Assembly (NCBI RefSeq): GCF_002813135.1
Contig: NZ_PHTY01000001.1
Location: 1,979,501-2,043,500, forward strand
From: Ulvibacter sp. MAR_2010_11
GTDB taxonomy: Bacteria > Bacteroidota > Bacteroidia > Flavobacteriales > Flavobacteriaceae
DNA: 64,000 nt
Direction: 5' to 3'
Shown here: piece by piece, positions 10,914 to 20,245 of the stretch
Position numbering within the stretch: position 1 is the stretch's first letter
How the letters are laid out: each line of letters starts with the position of its first letter
Position numbers and translations under genes: made by a program
The notes under the pieces: generated by a model
What the model was told of the DNA's origin: nothing
Seen by the model: only the letters and a program-made list of their open reading frames with translations
The model's database searches: none

Positions 10914-11621
10914 CTAGTTCCCTTCATTTTTTCGCTCAACAATATAAGACTCTAATGCTTTACCGTATTTAGAGTCTTTTATTTTTGGAGTAAGTGATTT
11001 ATAGACTGTATCCAAATACTTAATGTTTGCATCGTACACTTCACTAAGCATAAGATAAGGCGCCAGCTCGTACTCTTTATTATTTATGGCAAAGTTTACG
11101 GTCGCCAGATACTTACCTCTTATAGTATTCTTGCGTTTTTGCTGAATTGCTTGCAGTAAAGAATCGTTTTGTTGCTGTATGGCTGAAATTTCTTCTTCAA
11201 TTAAGTCCAGATTCTTGTCGCTATATCGCTGAATTAGTTTTTTGTATTCTGAAAGTTTTTCCTGATTCTTAGAACCTGAAACCACAGCGGCAGTTGCAAA
11301 ATTTTCAAGGGAAGTGTTGATCGTTATTTCTCCCGGTTCGGCAAAAAAAGAAAGGTTCTTGTCTTTAAGGGACTCGTTTTCAATCTTTAGTTGTAAAAAG
11401 TAAATCTCCGGACTTTCAACAGCATCCGAAAAAGAAAAATTTGAATCTCCATTGATAGTAACCGAATCGACCGTAACAAAATTTGTATCCACTACTTTTT
11501 GAAGTAGTACTACTCCTTTTTTCAAGCCTTTTATATTTCCTGAAAGCTGCATCTCATGTTGCGTTTTTGCACAACCTAGCAACAAAAATAATAGACAGAT
11601 ACTTGTAAAAAGGGATTTCAT
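10914..11621 (-). CDS. DUF4369-domain lipoprotein
   Basis: 235 aa. The lipobox at residues 14-17 (LLGC) follows a hydrophobic signal of about 12 residues, so an outer- or inner-membrane lipoprotein is predicted. Residues about 25-130 match the DUF4369 beta-rich domain ('LSGNIKGLKKGVVLLQK', 'DSVTINGDSNFSF') usually found at the N-terminus of TlpA/thioredoxin-like lipoproteins. Here the thioredoxin domain is missing and the C-terminal half is a charged helical region with no CxxC, so redox activity is not expected. It lies downstream of the DUF819 gene on the same strand (49-nt gap). Function unknown. Confidence 0.85.
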   Translation of the reverse strand: MKSLFTSICLLFLLLGCAKTQHEMQLSGNIKGLKKGVVLLQKVVDTNFVTVDSVTINGDSNFSFSDAVESPEIYFLQLKIENESLKDKNLSFFAEPGEITINTSLENFATAAVVSGSKNQEKLSEYKKLIQRYSDKNLDLIEEEISAIQQQNDSLLQAIQQKRKNTIRGKYLATVNFAINNKEYELAPYLMLSEVYDANIKYLDTVYKSLTPKIKDSKYGKALESYIVERKNEGN

Positions 11622-11670
11622 TCGGGATGTATTTTAAGGCTGCAAATATGCGTGATTTTTGGAAGAAATC

Positions 11671-13008
11671 CTATGAGGTAGCCGCTAATTGCATTAATAC
11701 CGTACATAAAATTGCGCCTACGGTTCCAATAGCATATCCGAATACCGCTAATAACACACCTACTGTAGCCAATGACGGATGAAAAGCCGATGCTACGATA
11801 GGGGCAGAGGCTGCACCTCCTACATTTGCCTGACTTCCTACTGCTAAAAAGAAGTAGGGCGCCCGAATTAATTTGGCCACTATTATTAGTAAGGCAGCGT
11901 GTATAATCATCCAAACAATTCCTATAAAAATAAGTCCGAAATTATCGAATATCATAGTAAGATCCATTTTCATCCCTATACTTGCTACCAGAATATAGAT
12001 AAATACACTGCCGAACTTACTGGCGCCGGCACCTTCGTAACTCTTTGCCTTCGTAAAAGATAAAATCACACCTATGATGGTGGTTATTGTTATCATCCAA
12101 AAGAAACTGGAATCCAGAAATGTAAAAATATTTCGTGTGATTCCTTTGGGTATTCCGGAAACAATTTCGGTAAAGAACTCGCTGAGATAATTGGCGCCAA
12201 GATGCGCAAAACCAACGGTTCCAAAGGCGATGGCAGCAAGAATCATCAAATCGGTTAGCGTAGGGTTTCTGTCAACTTCTTTGGCATAGGAGGATACCTT
12301 TTCCTTTAAGCTTTCAATGGCAGAAGTATCTGCTTTTAGCCATTTGTCAATCTTTGCGGCTTTACCAATTCCAATAAGTATAATAGCCATCCAAATATTT
12401 GCCACCACAATATCTACGAAAACCATTCCACCGTATAAGGCCTGATTATAACCATAAATTTCCAACATGGCCGTCTGGTTCGCTCCGCCTCCAATCCAAC
12501 TTCCTGCAAGGGTTGAGAGTCCTCGCCACACTGCATCTGCACCGGCTCCACCCACTGTTTCAGGTGAAATAGTTCCAATAATCAATACGGCAATTGGCCC
12601 TCCTAAAATAATCCCGGCTGTTCCCGTTAGAAACATGATAAGGGCTTTGGGGCCAAGGTTGTAAACAGCCTTCAAATCGATACTTAACGTCATCAAAACC
12701 AAGGCGGCAGGTAATAAATACCGGCTTGACATATAATAGAGGTTCGAGCTGTGCTCGACAACTTCACCGGAATCTGATACAGAAATCCATTCAGGGGAAA
12801 TAATTCCGAAGGTGGTAAAAAGCGCAGGAATAAAATAGGCCATAAACAGCGCCGGAACTATTTTGTAAAATTTATCCCAAAAACCCGTTTCTTTCGAAGA
12901 GGTATAGAAAATAATTCCGATGGCAACCATCAAGACACCAAAAACAATGGTGTCGTTTGTAAATAGCGGAGTTGTGTCTTGTAGTATTTCAGCTGTAGTA
13001 TCCTGCAT
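11671..13008 (-). CDS. DUF819 family integral membrane protein (putative transporter)
   Basis: 445 aa from the ATG at 13008 (MQDTTAEILQ...); an in-frame ATG at 13029 would add seven residues. About ten to twelve hydrophobic segments cover the protein. Family-like signatures include 'GTAGIILGGPIAVLIIG', 'GSWIGGGANQTAM' and a closing 'VGSQANVGGAASAPIVA' segment, the glycine/alanine-rich loops of the DUF819 (YjcL-like) family. The substrate is unknown. It sits between a hydrolase and a DUF4369 lipoprotein on the same strand with gaps of 42 and 49 nt, a likely three-gene transcript. Confidence 0.88.
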   Translation of the reverse strand: MQDTTAEILQDTTPLFTNDTIVFGVLMVAIGIIFYTSSKETGFWDKFYKIVPALFMAYFIPALFTTFGIISPEWISVSDSGEVVEHSSNLYYMSSRYLLPAALVLMTLSIDLKAVYNLGPKALIMFLTGTAGIILGGPIAVLIIGTISPETVGGAGADAVWRGLSTLAGSWIGGGANQTAMLEIYGYNQALYGGMVFVDIVVANIWMAIILIGIGKAAKIDKWLKADTSAIESLKEKVSSYAKEVDRNPTLTDLMILAAIAFGTVGFAHLGANYLSEFFTEIVSGIPKGITRNIFTFLDSSFFWMITITTIIGVILSFTKAKSYEGAGASKFGSVFIYILVASIGMKMDLTMIFDNFGLIFIGIVWMIIHAALLIIVAKLIRAPYFFLAVGSQANVGGAASAPIVASAFHPSLATVGVLLAVFGYAIGTVGAILCTVLMQLAATS

Positions 13009-13050
13009 TTTTGATGGTTTTGCCTGCAAAATACAATTTATTGTGGAAAT

Positions 13051-13980
13051 CTATTTTATTATAAATGAACTTATTGTTTCAATTAGTTCGGGAACTATAG
13101 GGCGGTTGTATTCGTTATAGGATTTTTCGTTGTCCAGATCGTCTCCATGTATTTCTTTAAAAATATGATTCATGTTTTTAATAATCACATATGCTGCGTC
13201 GGGCTTTGCGGTTTGAAGTAATTCGGCTTCCGAAACCTGTACCTGAAGATCCTGGTCACCATTAATAATTAGCACCGGAATTTCAAGTTTGGCAATTTCA
13301 ACGGCCGGATTGTATTGCATCCAATTGAAAATAAAAGGCTGAATGGCAGGTCTGAAGATGGATGCCAAACCCGGACTGTAATTCTTGGCTGTTCCGTTAA
13401 CCCGTAAATCGTCGAAAGCCTGGCGGGCGTTATCTTTTAAACCCGGAGCTTGTTTTTCCAATTGATCTACAATCACGTCGTCAATCTCCTGTCCGGCACC
13501 GGCAATTGAAATAAACCCATCGGCCCTGTTCTGAGCGGCAATCATGCCTACCAGAGAACCCTGGCTGTGCCCTGCAATATAAATTTTTGAAAAACGACTA
13601 TCCTTCTTAAAATAGTCAAGGATTGAAATTGCATCGTCTATAAAATGGTCAAAACGAATTTTGCTTTCCTCCATTTTACCCATTTTCATGATTTTTACAA
13701 GGCGTTTGTCATATCTGAAAGTTGAAATCCCTTTATCATACAATCCTTCGGCCAAAAAACGCAGGGAGTTATTTTTTGCCATCATCTGATTTCCGTCTCT
13801 ATCCACTGGCCCGGATCCTCCAATGATTATTACCAAGGGTGTTTTTTCGGAAACATTAGACACTAGTAATACACCTTCTACCAAAGGCGGAATGCTTATG
13901 TCTTCGCCTTTTAATTTCTCTACCTGTGCGTAACCTATTCCGAAGCAAAGCAGAAAAACGACTATGAGAATCTTTTTCAT
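13051..13980 (-). CDS. Exported alpha/beta hydrolase
   Basis: 309 aa from the ATG at 13980. The start gives a clean signal peptide (about 1-18, ending IGYA-Q), whereas the longer in-frame reading from 14061 puts 27 residues before it and runs into the divergent gene. The nucleophile elbow is 'AGHSQGS' (S139), the oxyanion-hole region is 'IIGGSGPVDRDG', and acid and histidine candidates lie in 'INGDQDLQV' and 'NMNHIFK'. This is the pattern of S9/DLH-like esterases and peptidases that act in the periplasm. The substrate cannot be told. It is probably the first gene of the minus-strand unit running to 10914. Confidence 0.85.
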   Translation of the reverse strand: MKKILIVVFLLCFGIGYAQVEKLKGEDISIPPLVEGVLLVSNVSEKTPLVIIIGGSGPVDRDGNQMMAKNNSLRFLAEGLYDKGISTFRYDKRLVKIMKMGKMEESKIRFDHFIDDAISILDYFKKDSRFSKIYIAGHSQGSLVGMIAAQNRADGFISIAGAGQEIDDVIVDQLEKQAPGLKDNARQAFDDLRVNGTAKNYSPGLASIFRPAIQPFIFNWMQYNPAVEIAKLEIPVLIINGDQDLQVQVSEAELLQTAKPDAAYVIIKNMNHIFKEIHGDDLDNEKSYNEYNRPIVPELIETISSFIIK

Positions 13981-14033
13981 CTGTGAGATTTGTTTTTTGA
14001 ACACTAAAAGTACTATTAAATTGTATAACGGGT

Positions 14034-14041
14034 TATCTTTG
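14034..14041 (+). promoter_or_regulatory. -7 promoter element for the S1/P1 nuclease gene
   Basis: TATCTTTG matches TAnnTTTG and ends 18 nt before the ATG at 14060, inside the 79-bp divergent intergenic region. Confidence 0.6.
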
Positions 14042-14059
14042 TTAAAATTTGCAATACGC

Positions 14060-14839
14060 ATGAAAACTCTTATTTTTTCTTTCTTTTTTTTATTAGTTAG
14101 CTCACTTTCCTATGGTTTACCAGCAGATTGGGGTAAAACAGGACATCGCGCTACGGGAGCAATTGCTCAGAAATACCTTAGTAAAAAGGCTAAGCGAGAA
14201 ATAGAAAAATTATTGGACGGACAATCACTTGCGTTGGTTTCTACTTTTGCCGACGAGATTAAGAGTGACGATAACTATCGCGAATATGCACCATGGCACT
14301 ATGTAAATTTTCCTTTCGATAGCAATTACGATATACATCCGAAAAGCGATAAAGGAGATCTTTATATGGCAATTCAAAAATGTATGGAAGTTTTAAAAGA
14401 CGATAATGCCACTAAAGAGAAGAAAGCTTTTCATCTTAAGTTGTTGGTGCATTTTTTGGGTGATTTACATCAACCTCTGCATGTTGGTATGGCTGAAGAC
14501 AGAGGAGGGAATAGATTTCAAGTGCAGTGGTTCGATGAAGGCACCAATTTACATTCTGTTTGGGACGAAAAGATTATCGAAAGCTACCAGATGTCGTATA
14601 CAGAGTTGGCAAAAAATAGCAAAAAACTTTCTAAGAACGAACTACAAAACATTCAAAACGGCTCTGTGAAAGACTGGATGTATGAAAGTAGGGGACTGTG
14701 TGAACAAATCTATAAAACCACCATAAGCGGAGACAATCTGGGATATTTGTATATGTATGATTATGTGGATGTGGTTAGGTCGCAGCTTCAAAAAGGAGGA
14801 ATACGTCTGGCCGTTTTATTAAACGATATTTTTAAGTAG
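14060..14839 (+). CDS. Secreted S1/P1 family nuclease
   Basis: 259 aa from the ATG at 14060; an upstream in-frame ATG would add 32 residues across the divergent promoter and is rejected. A signal peptide covers about residues 1-19. The mature start holds the family's zinc-binding N-terminal residues 'WGKTGHR' (W24, H29). Further ligands are in 'APWHYVNFP' and 'HFLGDLHQPLHVG' followed by 'DRGGNRFQV' and 'NLHSVWD'. The family cleaves single-stranded DNA and RNA and removes 3'-phosphates with a three-zinc site, here probably for nucleotide scavenging outside the cytoplasm. It is convergent with the AlkB gene; no clear terminator lies between them. Confidence 0.93.
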   Translation: MKTLIFSFFFLLVSSLSYGLPADWGKTGHRATGAIAQKYLSKKAKREIEKLLDGQSLALVSTFADEIKSDDNYREYAPWHYVNFPFDSNYDIHPKSDKGDLYMAIQKCMEVLKDDNATKEKKAFHLKLLVHFLGDLHQPLHVGMAEDRGGNRFQVQWFDEGTNLHSVWDEKIIESYQMSYTELAKNSKKLSKNELQNIQNGSVKDWMYESRGLCEQIYKTTISGDNLGYLYMYDYVDVVRSQLQKGGIRLAVLLNDIFK

Positions 14840-14882
14840 TTTCCGAAAACCGATGATTCTATAATTGTATTCAAATTCAAAC

Positions 14883-15494
14883 TTAGATTATCGATCTAAA
14901 TGTGAGATTGATACGGGGTTTGGTAATTTTTTTGGATTTAGGGAGTTGATGTTGCCAGTTTTCTTGGGTACTGCCTTTCATTACCAATAGGCTTCCGTGC
15001 TCCAGAAGTATTTTAAAGCTGTTCTTTTTGTTGCTTTTCTGCCTGAAATGAAAAAATCTCTCCTCTCCAAAACTGAGAGATACTATCACCGGATGTTTCC
15101 CCAATTCAGCTTCATCATCACTATGCCAACCATTGCTGTCACTTCCATCGCGATAAAGATTGAGTAACACTGTTGTAAATTTTTCTGAAGTCACAGTTTC
15201 AACCTTATTTTTAAGTGTAAGTAAGGTTTTTGTAAATGGCTGCGGAAACATAGTAATTCCGCTATAGGAATAGGATTTTCCTTCAACGCCATAGAGTGCT
15301 GTCAATCTGGGTTGTTTGTGAATTTTTCCGAAAAGTTGAATGCTGTCCTGTTGCCATTTGGTTTCTGAAAGTAGCATTTCAAAGAATTCTGAAGCAATTT
15401 CTTCTGAAAAAAAGTTCGGATAGTAGGTGACATCTGCATCAATCAGATTTAATCGAATGGATTCCGAATCCTTTTCCGAAGCAAACAAATTCAT
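14883..15494 (-). CDS. AlkB-like 2-oxoglutarate/Fe(II)-dependent dioxygenase
   Basis: 203 aa from the ATG at 15494. The iron ligands H124-x-D126 ('GWHSDDE') and H182 ('NWQHQLP') and the 2-oxoglutarate-binding arginines R194 and R200 in the 'RINLTFR' tail are all present. 'HPVIVSLSFGEERFFHFR' is typical of the AlkB/ALKBH2-3 group, which repairs 1-methyladenine and 3-methylcytosine by oxidative demethylation. The start one nt after the DoxX stop was chosen over an in-frame ATG at 15530 that would overlap doxX by 35 nt. The two genes form an operon. Confidence 0.92.
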   Translation of the reverse strand: MNLFASEKDSESIRLNLIDADVTYYPNFFSEEIASEFFEMLLSETKWQQDSIQLFGKIHKQPRLTALYGVEGKSYSYSGITMFPQPFTKTLLTLKNKVETVTSEKFTTVLLNLYRDGSDSNGWHSDDEAELGKHPVIVSLSFGEERFFHFRQKSNKKNSFKILLEHGSLLVMKGSTQENWQHQLPKSKKITKPRINLTFRSII

Positions 15495-15495
15495 T

Positions 15496-15846
15496 TTAAA
15501 CGTATTGATAGACCCAATATATAAGAACAAACTGTAAAGGGACCCTCAAAACTAAGATCCATTTAGGCAGTTTCAATGAGGCTTTTTCATTTTGAAGCAT
15601 ATAAAAATGCACTGTTAAAAATACAAGCAGCATTGTTATAATGCCCCAGGCCGCAAAAGTTTGTGTTTTTTGATTCAGTAGCATAAGCCCGAGTACCATT
15701 TCAGCGATGCCGCTTAGTAAAACCATAGTGCTGTGCGCCGGAATATACGAAGGCATAATGCGCTCATATACTTTCGGAACTCTGAAATGATTAAATCCGG
15801 CAACTACTAAGAGAGCTCCCAAAAGATATTGATGCCATGGTAACAT
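15496..15846 (-). CDS. DoxX family membrane protein
   Basis: 116 aa with four hydrophobic segments (about 5-20, 40-57, 65-85 and 97-115). The first helix 'LLGALLVVAGFNHFRVPKVY' and 'GIAEMVLGLMLL' match the DoxX/DoxX-like fold. Members are small inner-membrane proteins of poorly defined role, sometimes linked to thiol or oxidative stress. It is the first gene of the pair with the AlkB dioxygenase. Confidence 0.85.
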   Translation of the reverse strand: MLPWHQYLLGALLVVAGFNHFRVPKVYERIMPSYIPAHSTMVLLSGIAEMVLGLMLLNQKTQTFAAWGIITMLLVFLTVHFYMLQNEKASLKLPKWILVLRVPLQFVLIYWVYQYV

Positions 15847-15864
15847 AGGTTATTTTTAAGTAAT

Positions 15865-15872
15865 CAAAAATA
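15865..15872 (-). promoter_or_regulatory. -7 promoter element for the DoxX-AlkB operon
   Basis: Read on the minus strand this is TATTTTTG, matching TAnnTTTG, and it ends 18 nt before the ATG at 15846. Confidence 0.6.
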
Positions 15873-15885
15873 CTCTTTTAAAATA

Positions 15886-15913
15886 AAACCCCCTTCACGA
15901 ATGAAGGGGGTTT
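15886..15913 (-). terminator. Terminator of the large HYR/P-domain gene (bidirectional in form)
   Basis: Perfect 12-bp stem (AAACCCCCTTCA / TGAAGGGGGTTT) with a 4-nt loop. On the minus strand it is followed by TTTTATTT; on the plus strand also by T5. It lies 33 nt beyond the stop at 15946. Confidence 0.88.
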
Positions 15914-15945
15914 TTGGTTTTGGTTGGTTAACTATCTGCAAAGGC

Positions 15946-18900
15946 TTACTCTTTTATGAGTCGTTTTACAACACTAGCCTGATCACTTGATATTTGAACC
16001 ATATATACTCCCGATGCCAATCTTGAAATATCAATAACCTTCTCTCCCTGCATGGTTTGCAAGTCGATAGTCATTACTAATTTTCCATTGATATCGTAAA
16101 TCGCAGCTTTGTCAAGAGCGATCGTAGAGTTATTTGCAATAGTTACCTGACTCTGTGCAGGGTTAGGATACATAACAATAGCAACATCTAAGTTGTTATC
16201 GTCAACTCCAAGTATGGTTTCTACAGTCAAGGTAAAGACACAAGTAGATTCATTTCCATACTCATCCTCTGCCGTGATAGTCACAGGATATACTCCGTCG
16301 GGTAACAAGGTACCTGCCGGAGGACTTTGTGATAAAATCACCACAGGATCGGTACAGTTGTCGGTAGCCGAAGCTTCTCCCGTTCCAAAGTAATCCGGTA
16401 CTTCATAGAACAAGTTACCTGCTCCCGGATCTACCGTTTGGTCTGCAGGACATACTAATTCCGGTGCTAACAGATCTACTACTGTAATGATAGATTGACA
16501 AGAAGCAATGTTACCACTGGCATCACTTGCAAATACAGTCGCTGTAACCGGTGTTCCTATATCGGCACAAGTAACCTCGGTTACATCTACGGCCAAGACA
16601 GTAATACCACAAGCATCATAAGAGAGTGGTCCCGGTGGAATTACTTCCACAAAGAAGGCATCTCCGTCTGAATTGGTAAGGGTAAGTGTCCAGTTAGCAG
16701 GATCAAACTGTCCTGTAAATCCTGGAACGAAGTTAGAAATTACCGTTTCATTGTTTCCGAAGATATTATCATCGGTCTGTGAACGGAATCCAAATACATC
16801 TCCAGGAGCCACTGCTACTGCAGCAGAACCACTCTGGTTACCTAATCCCGGATCGGTAAGCATGGTATACACACCATTTAACAAGTATCCGAAGCTATCA
16901 AAGCCGGGAGCATCGTTCAAGGTGTAATCCCAATCAAAGGTAATATTTGCTGCCTCTGTAACAGGAACGGTAAAGTCGGTAAAGCCTTCGGTACCCGAAG
17001 AGTTATCACTTCCTATTACCATGATGTCATATACGCCTTCGGTAACAGCCAACAGGTCGGCAGGATCTACCTCAGCAGTTCCATCAGGACCTAATTCGAT
17101 AGTGACATCCCAACATACTAAAATTGGTGAAGTTACATCGGTTACATTTACAGTTGCAATACAACTGGTAGAGTTTCCACTGTTATCGGTTACAAATACT
17201 TCTACTTGATTTTCACCTAATTGTGAGCAATCGAAAGTTACATTAGTATCTATTATAGGACTGAACGTAATGCAATAGCTGTTCATTGTTCCTGTATCTC
17301 CACCTGCATTATCATTGATAAGGAGTGTCCAGTCACCGGCAACAGATTCTCCTGCAAACACGGTATTAAACAATCCACCTTCAGCCTGATAATCGGCAAG
17401 AGGTCCGTTGGCATTACTGGTCCAAAGGGTTACATCGTTTGAAGACGCATCTGTAAACACAAGGGTTGCGGCAACATCCAATCCGCTACTACCACCACGA
17501 CCAGTCATTACATTTATTGTAGCTCCTGAAGGAGCTTCTAGGGTCATTTGGATATCGGAAGCCCAGGTATGAATTAGGTTTACTTCAATTCTATCTAAGG
17601 TATAATCTGTGCCAACGATGCCAGCTTCACTTACTGTAGCGATAGACGGGTTCATAGGACCGGAAGTTGTTCCCGGGGCCCCGGCTGGAATCGATTCGGG
17701 TGCGTTCCCACATTCTGTTACAGGAACAGTAGTTGCAGGACCACCAACAGTTACTACGTAACCACATACTTCATCCACACTCATCAATAGGTTGCTTGCA
17801 GGGAAGGTAACGGTGCCATTTGCATCAAGAACCGCTTCATAAGCCGAAGAAGCTGCTTGGTACTCGTAAGTAATACCCCACGAATTGATAGTTCCGGTAT
17901 CACCACCGGCATTATCGGAAACGGTTAGCGTCCAAACACCCAATGTACTTTCACCGTCAAAGGCAGAAAGCGGGTTATTAGGAGTAAACGACCCACTGAT
18001 AGTTGGCACACCTGCACCACACTCATCTTCAACAGGACTGCCGGCTTCATCATCTAAAGAAGCTACGATATTATCTCCGCTACATCCAAAAGTAGAAGCA
18101 GGAACACCCGGTTGATCAAGAATTGTTACAGAAGTTCCCCCAGGAGACTGAATTGTTACAATAACGTCACCTACCCATGTATGAGAAATATTAAGATCTA
18201 CGTTTAAATCTGAGATGGTAAAATCATCGGTTACATTTAAAGTAGTAGATATACCGGCAGGGTCGTTATCCGGGATTGCTAAGGCAGGATTAGCGGATGC
18301 AGTACCAACTATAGTAGCAGGCTCTCCGATACAAACAACTACCGGAGCAGTATTATCTTCAACAGTTACAGTTGCAGAACATGAAGAAGAATTTCCTTCA
18401 GCATCGGTCACTGTAAGGTTTACAGTATTTGGACCCTCATTTCCACAAGTAAAAGTATCTATATCTAAGCTATAGGTAACAATGCCACAGTTGTCTGTAG
18501 AACCATTGTCAATATCGGCAGGAGTAATTGTTACAGAACCGGTTACAGGATCTAATTCAACAGTGATATCCTGACAAGCAGCTACAGGAGCCTCCATATC
18601 GATTACCGTAATGGTAAACGAACAAGTAGAAGTATTACCATCACTATCGGTAGCAGAGAACTCAACAATAGAAACTCCTGTTGGGAACATACTTCCGCTA
18701 GGAAGACCACCGGTTTGTGTAGTTGGAATCGGACCATCTTCGGGATCTATAGCGATAGCGTTTGTGAAGTTAACTACTGCATTACAAACACCCGGATCGG
18801 TATCTGTTGAAATATCAGCCGGACAAACAATCATAGGAGGAGCTCCAATAATGATGCCTGTTGCAGTAAGATCGAATAGTCCTGTTTGTCCACCAAATCC

Positions 18901-19962
18901 ATGAACAAGTACATAATAGGTAGAAGAACCATCGGATACAAAATTCACAGTACTCTGTAAACCACCACCCGTCGCACACCCCGGATCATCGTCATTTCCA
19001 TCAACACACACAAGCGCACCACAAGTTCCGGTAAATACCGAAATTTTAGTGTCATAGTTCGTATTGGGCGAACAAGTAGTAAGCCCAACATTCATACCTG
19101 TTCCTGAGATATCAGTAAAGGTATACCATACATCAGGACTGGTTCCTGAACTTGTTCCACAGGTAACAGCAGGACCATCTATAGTTCCAAAAGAAGTATA
19201 GCCCGGATACACACCACTTGTAATTGAAATGGCATTGGCACATAAATCGTTAGGTGGAGGCCCTGAAGCAACCAAAGTCATTGCAAAGTTATTGGCGATA
19301 CCAAAATTTCTGGAACATCCATTGTTATTGGTGGCACTTCCACATCTTGTGACAAATCCATTACCAACTTCACCTGCAGGCATTGCACCTACAACCGGCG
19401 TCTCACCTAATACCCAAAAAACATCCGTTCTACTTGCAGTCAACATTACAGTAATTGTATTGTCTACTTCGCTGGTAAGATTGACCGGCGTTGGAAAGTT
19501 GATAGTTCTTGTATACAAAAATCCAAGTGTGCCAGGAGTTATATTTACCGTTTGTGTTGAACCCGGAACTAATACACCCGGTCCTGTTCCACAGGCAGAA
19601 CCTGCAAGACCATTAGATGGACAAGCCGTATAAATACGAACAGTTAAATTGTAGTTAGCAGCAGACGCTAAATTAAAAAGATCCAACGTTATGCTGGTCA
19701 ATTGTCTTTCCGTGCTCGCAAGTACAATGGCATCTCCCATAGAGTGATTAACGCCACCAGTAGCAGTAGTAATCTCTACTCCCTGATTTGACGCATGGGT
19801 AGTATCATAAATAGTGGCATCTAATGCCCGGGACTGCCCCATTGTTGGATTAGAAAAAACACCAGACCTCGAAGCCGTTGCTAGTGTTTCATGTTGTGCA
19901 TGTGTTTGCCATGTAGAACAGAGAGCAAAAACTGCAAAAAGTAACAGAGTAATTTTTTTCAT
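15946..19962 (-). CDS. T9SS-secreted multidomain protein with HYR and P-domain-like modules
   Basis: 1,338 aa. The signal peptide is about 1-22 (...WQTHA-Q). A lectin-like N-terminal region is followed near 235-370 by a pre-peptidase-type domain ('NDLCANAISITSG', 'DVWYTFTD'). HYR-type modules recur ('IVCPADISTDTDPG', 'VEFSATDSDGNTSTCSF' and several 'DNTAPVVVC'-like joints). Two segments look like proprotein-convertase P domains ('NVDLNISHTWVGDVIV' near 590 and 'EVNLIHTWASDIQM' near 810). The last 75 residues are a type A T9SS sorting domain (YPNPAQSQVTI..., SGVYMVQI, VVKRLIKE). No protease or other catalytic domain is evident. It is probably attached to or released from the cell surface; function unknown. 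Confidence 0.92.
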   Translation of the reverse strand: MKKITLLLFAVFALCSTWQTHAQHETLATASRSGVFSNPTMGQSRALDATIYDTTHASNQGVEITTATGGVNHSMGDAIVLASTERQLTSITLDLFNLASAANYNLTVRIYTACPSNGLAGSACGTGPGVLVPGSTQTVNITPGTLGFLYTRTINFPTPVNLTSEVDNTITVMLTASRTDVFWVLGETPVVGAMPAGEVGNGFVTRCGSATNNNGCSRNFGIANNFAMTLVASGPPPNDLCANAISITSGVYPGYTSFGTIDGPAVTCGTSSGTSPDVWYTFTDISGTGMNVGLTTCSPNTNYDTKISVFTGTCGALVCVDGNDDDPGCATGGGLQSTVNFVSDGSSTYYVLVHGFGGQTGLFDLTATGIIIGAPPMIVCPADISTDTDPGVCNAVVNFTNAIAIDPEDGPIPTTQTGGLPSGSMFPTGVSIVEFSATDSDGNTSTCSFTITVIDMEAPVAACQDITVELDPVTGSVTITPADIDNGSTDNCGIVTYSLDIDTFTCGNEGPNTVNLTVTDAEGNSSSCSATVTVEDNTAPVVVCIGEPATIVGTASANPALAIPDNDPAGISTTLNVTDDFTISDLNVDLNISHTWVGDVIVTIQSPGGTSVTILDQPGVPASTFGCSGDNIVASLDDEAGSPVEDECGAGVPTISGSFTPNNPLSAFDGESTLGVWTLTVSDNAGGDTGTINSWGITYEYQAASSAYEAVLDANGTVTFPASNLLMSVDEVCGYVVTVGGPATTVPVTECGNAPESIPAGAPGTTSGPMNPSIATVSEAGIVGTDYTLDRIEVNLIHTWASDIQMTLEAPSGATINVMTGRGGSSGLDVAATLVFTDASSNDVTLWTSNANGPLADYQAEGGLFNTVFAGESVAGDWTLLINDNAGGDTGTMNSYCITFSPIIDTNVTFDCSQLGENQVEVFVTDNSGNSTSCIATVNVTDVTSPILVCWDVTIELGPDGTAEVDPADLLAVTEGVYDIMVIGSDNSSGTEGFTDFTVPVTEAANITFDWDYTLNDAPGFDSFGYLLNGVYTMLTDPGLGNQSGSAAVAVAPGDVFGFRSQTDDNIFGNNETVISNFVPGFTGQFDPANWTLTLTNSDGDAFFVEVIPPGPLSYDACGITVLAVDVTEVTCADIGTPVTATVFASDASGNIASCQSIITVVDLLAPELVCPADQTVDPGAGNLFYEVPDYFGTGEASATDNCTDPVVILSQSPPAGTLLPDGVYPVTITAEDEYGNESTCVFTLTVETILGVDDNNLDVAIVMYPNPAQSQVTIANNSTIALDKAAIYDINGKLVMTIDLQTMQGEKVIDISRLASGVYMVQISSDQASVVKRLIKE

Positions 19963-20032
19963 AGATTCTTTAAATTAGATTAAATAGTTTGTAAAAATCA
20001 CGTGAAGGTAGTTTATTTCAGTATACCTTTTT

Positions 20033-20040
20033 CAAAAATA
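20033..20040 (-). promoter_or_regulatory. Possible -7 element for the HYR/P-domain gene
   Basis: On the minus strand TATTTTTG (TAnnTTTG), 70 nt upstream of the ATG at 19962. A second match occurs at 20113-20120. The surrounding 19963-20190 is AT-rich and otherwise without visible features. Confidence 0.4.
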
Positions 20041-20190
20041 TTTGGTTTCAAATAACTATTTTTCAGACAAATAATTAAAGCCTTATGAGTGGTATATTTT
20101 AACGTTAATCTGCAAAAATACAAGACGATTAAAAAAAATATACGGAAGGTAATAGATAAATAATACTAGCTGTAATATATAATACAAAAA

Positions 20191-20220
20191 AAATCGCTGC
20201 TAATTTCTTAGCAGCGATTT
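20191..20220 (-). terminator. Terminator of htpG
   Basis: Perfect 13-bp stem (AAATCGCTGCTAA / TTAGCAGCGATTT), TTTC loop on the plus strand; on the minus strand the stem runs into eight T residues. It lies 26 nt beyond the htpG stop. Confidence 0.93.
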
Positions 20221-20245
20221 GTGAATTTAACACCTAATTCTGAAT

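Noticed and set aside
13981-14061. Longer starts for the hydrolase (14061) and the nuclease (13964).
   Set aside because: They overlap each other, cross the -7 promoter element and bury the signal peptides inside the protein.
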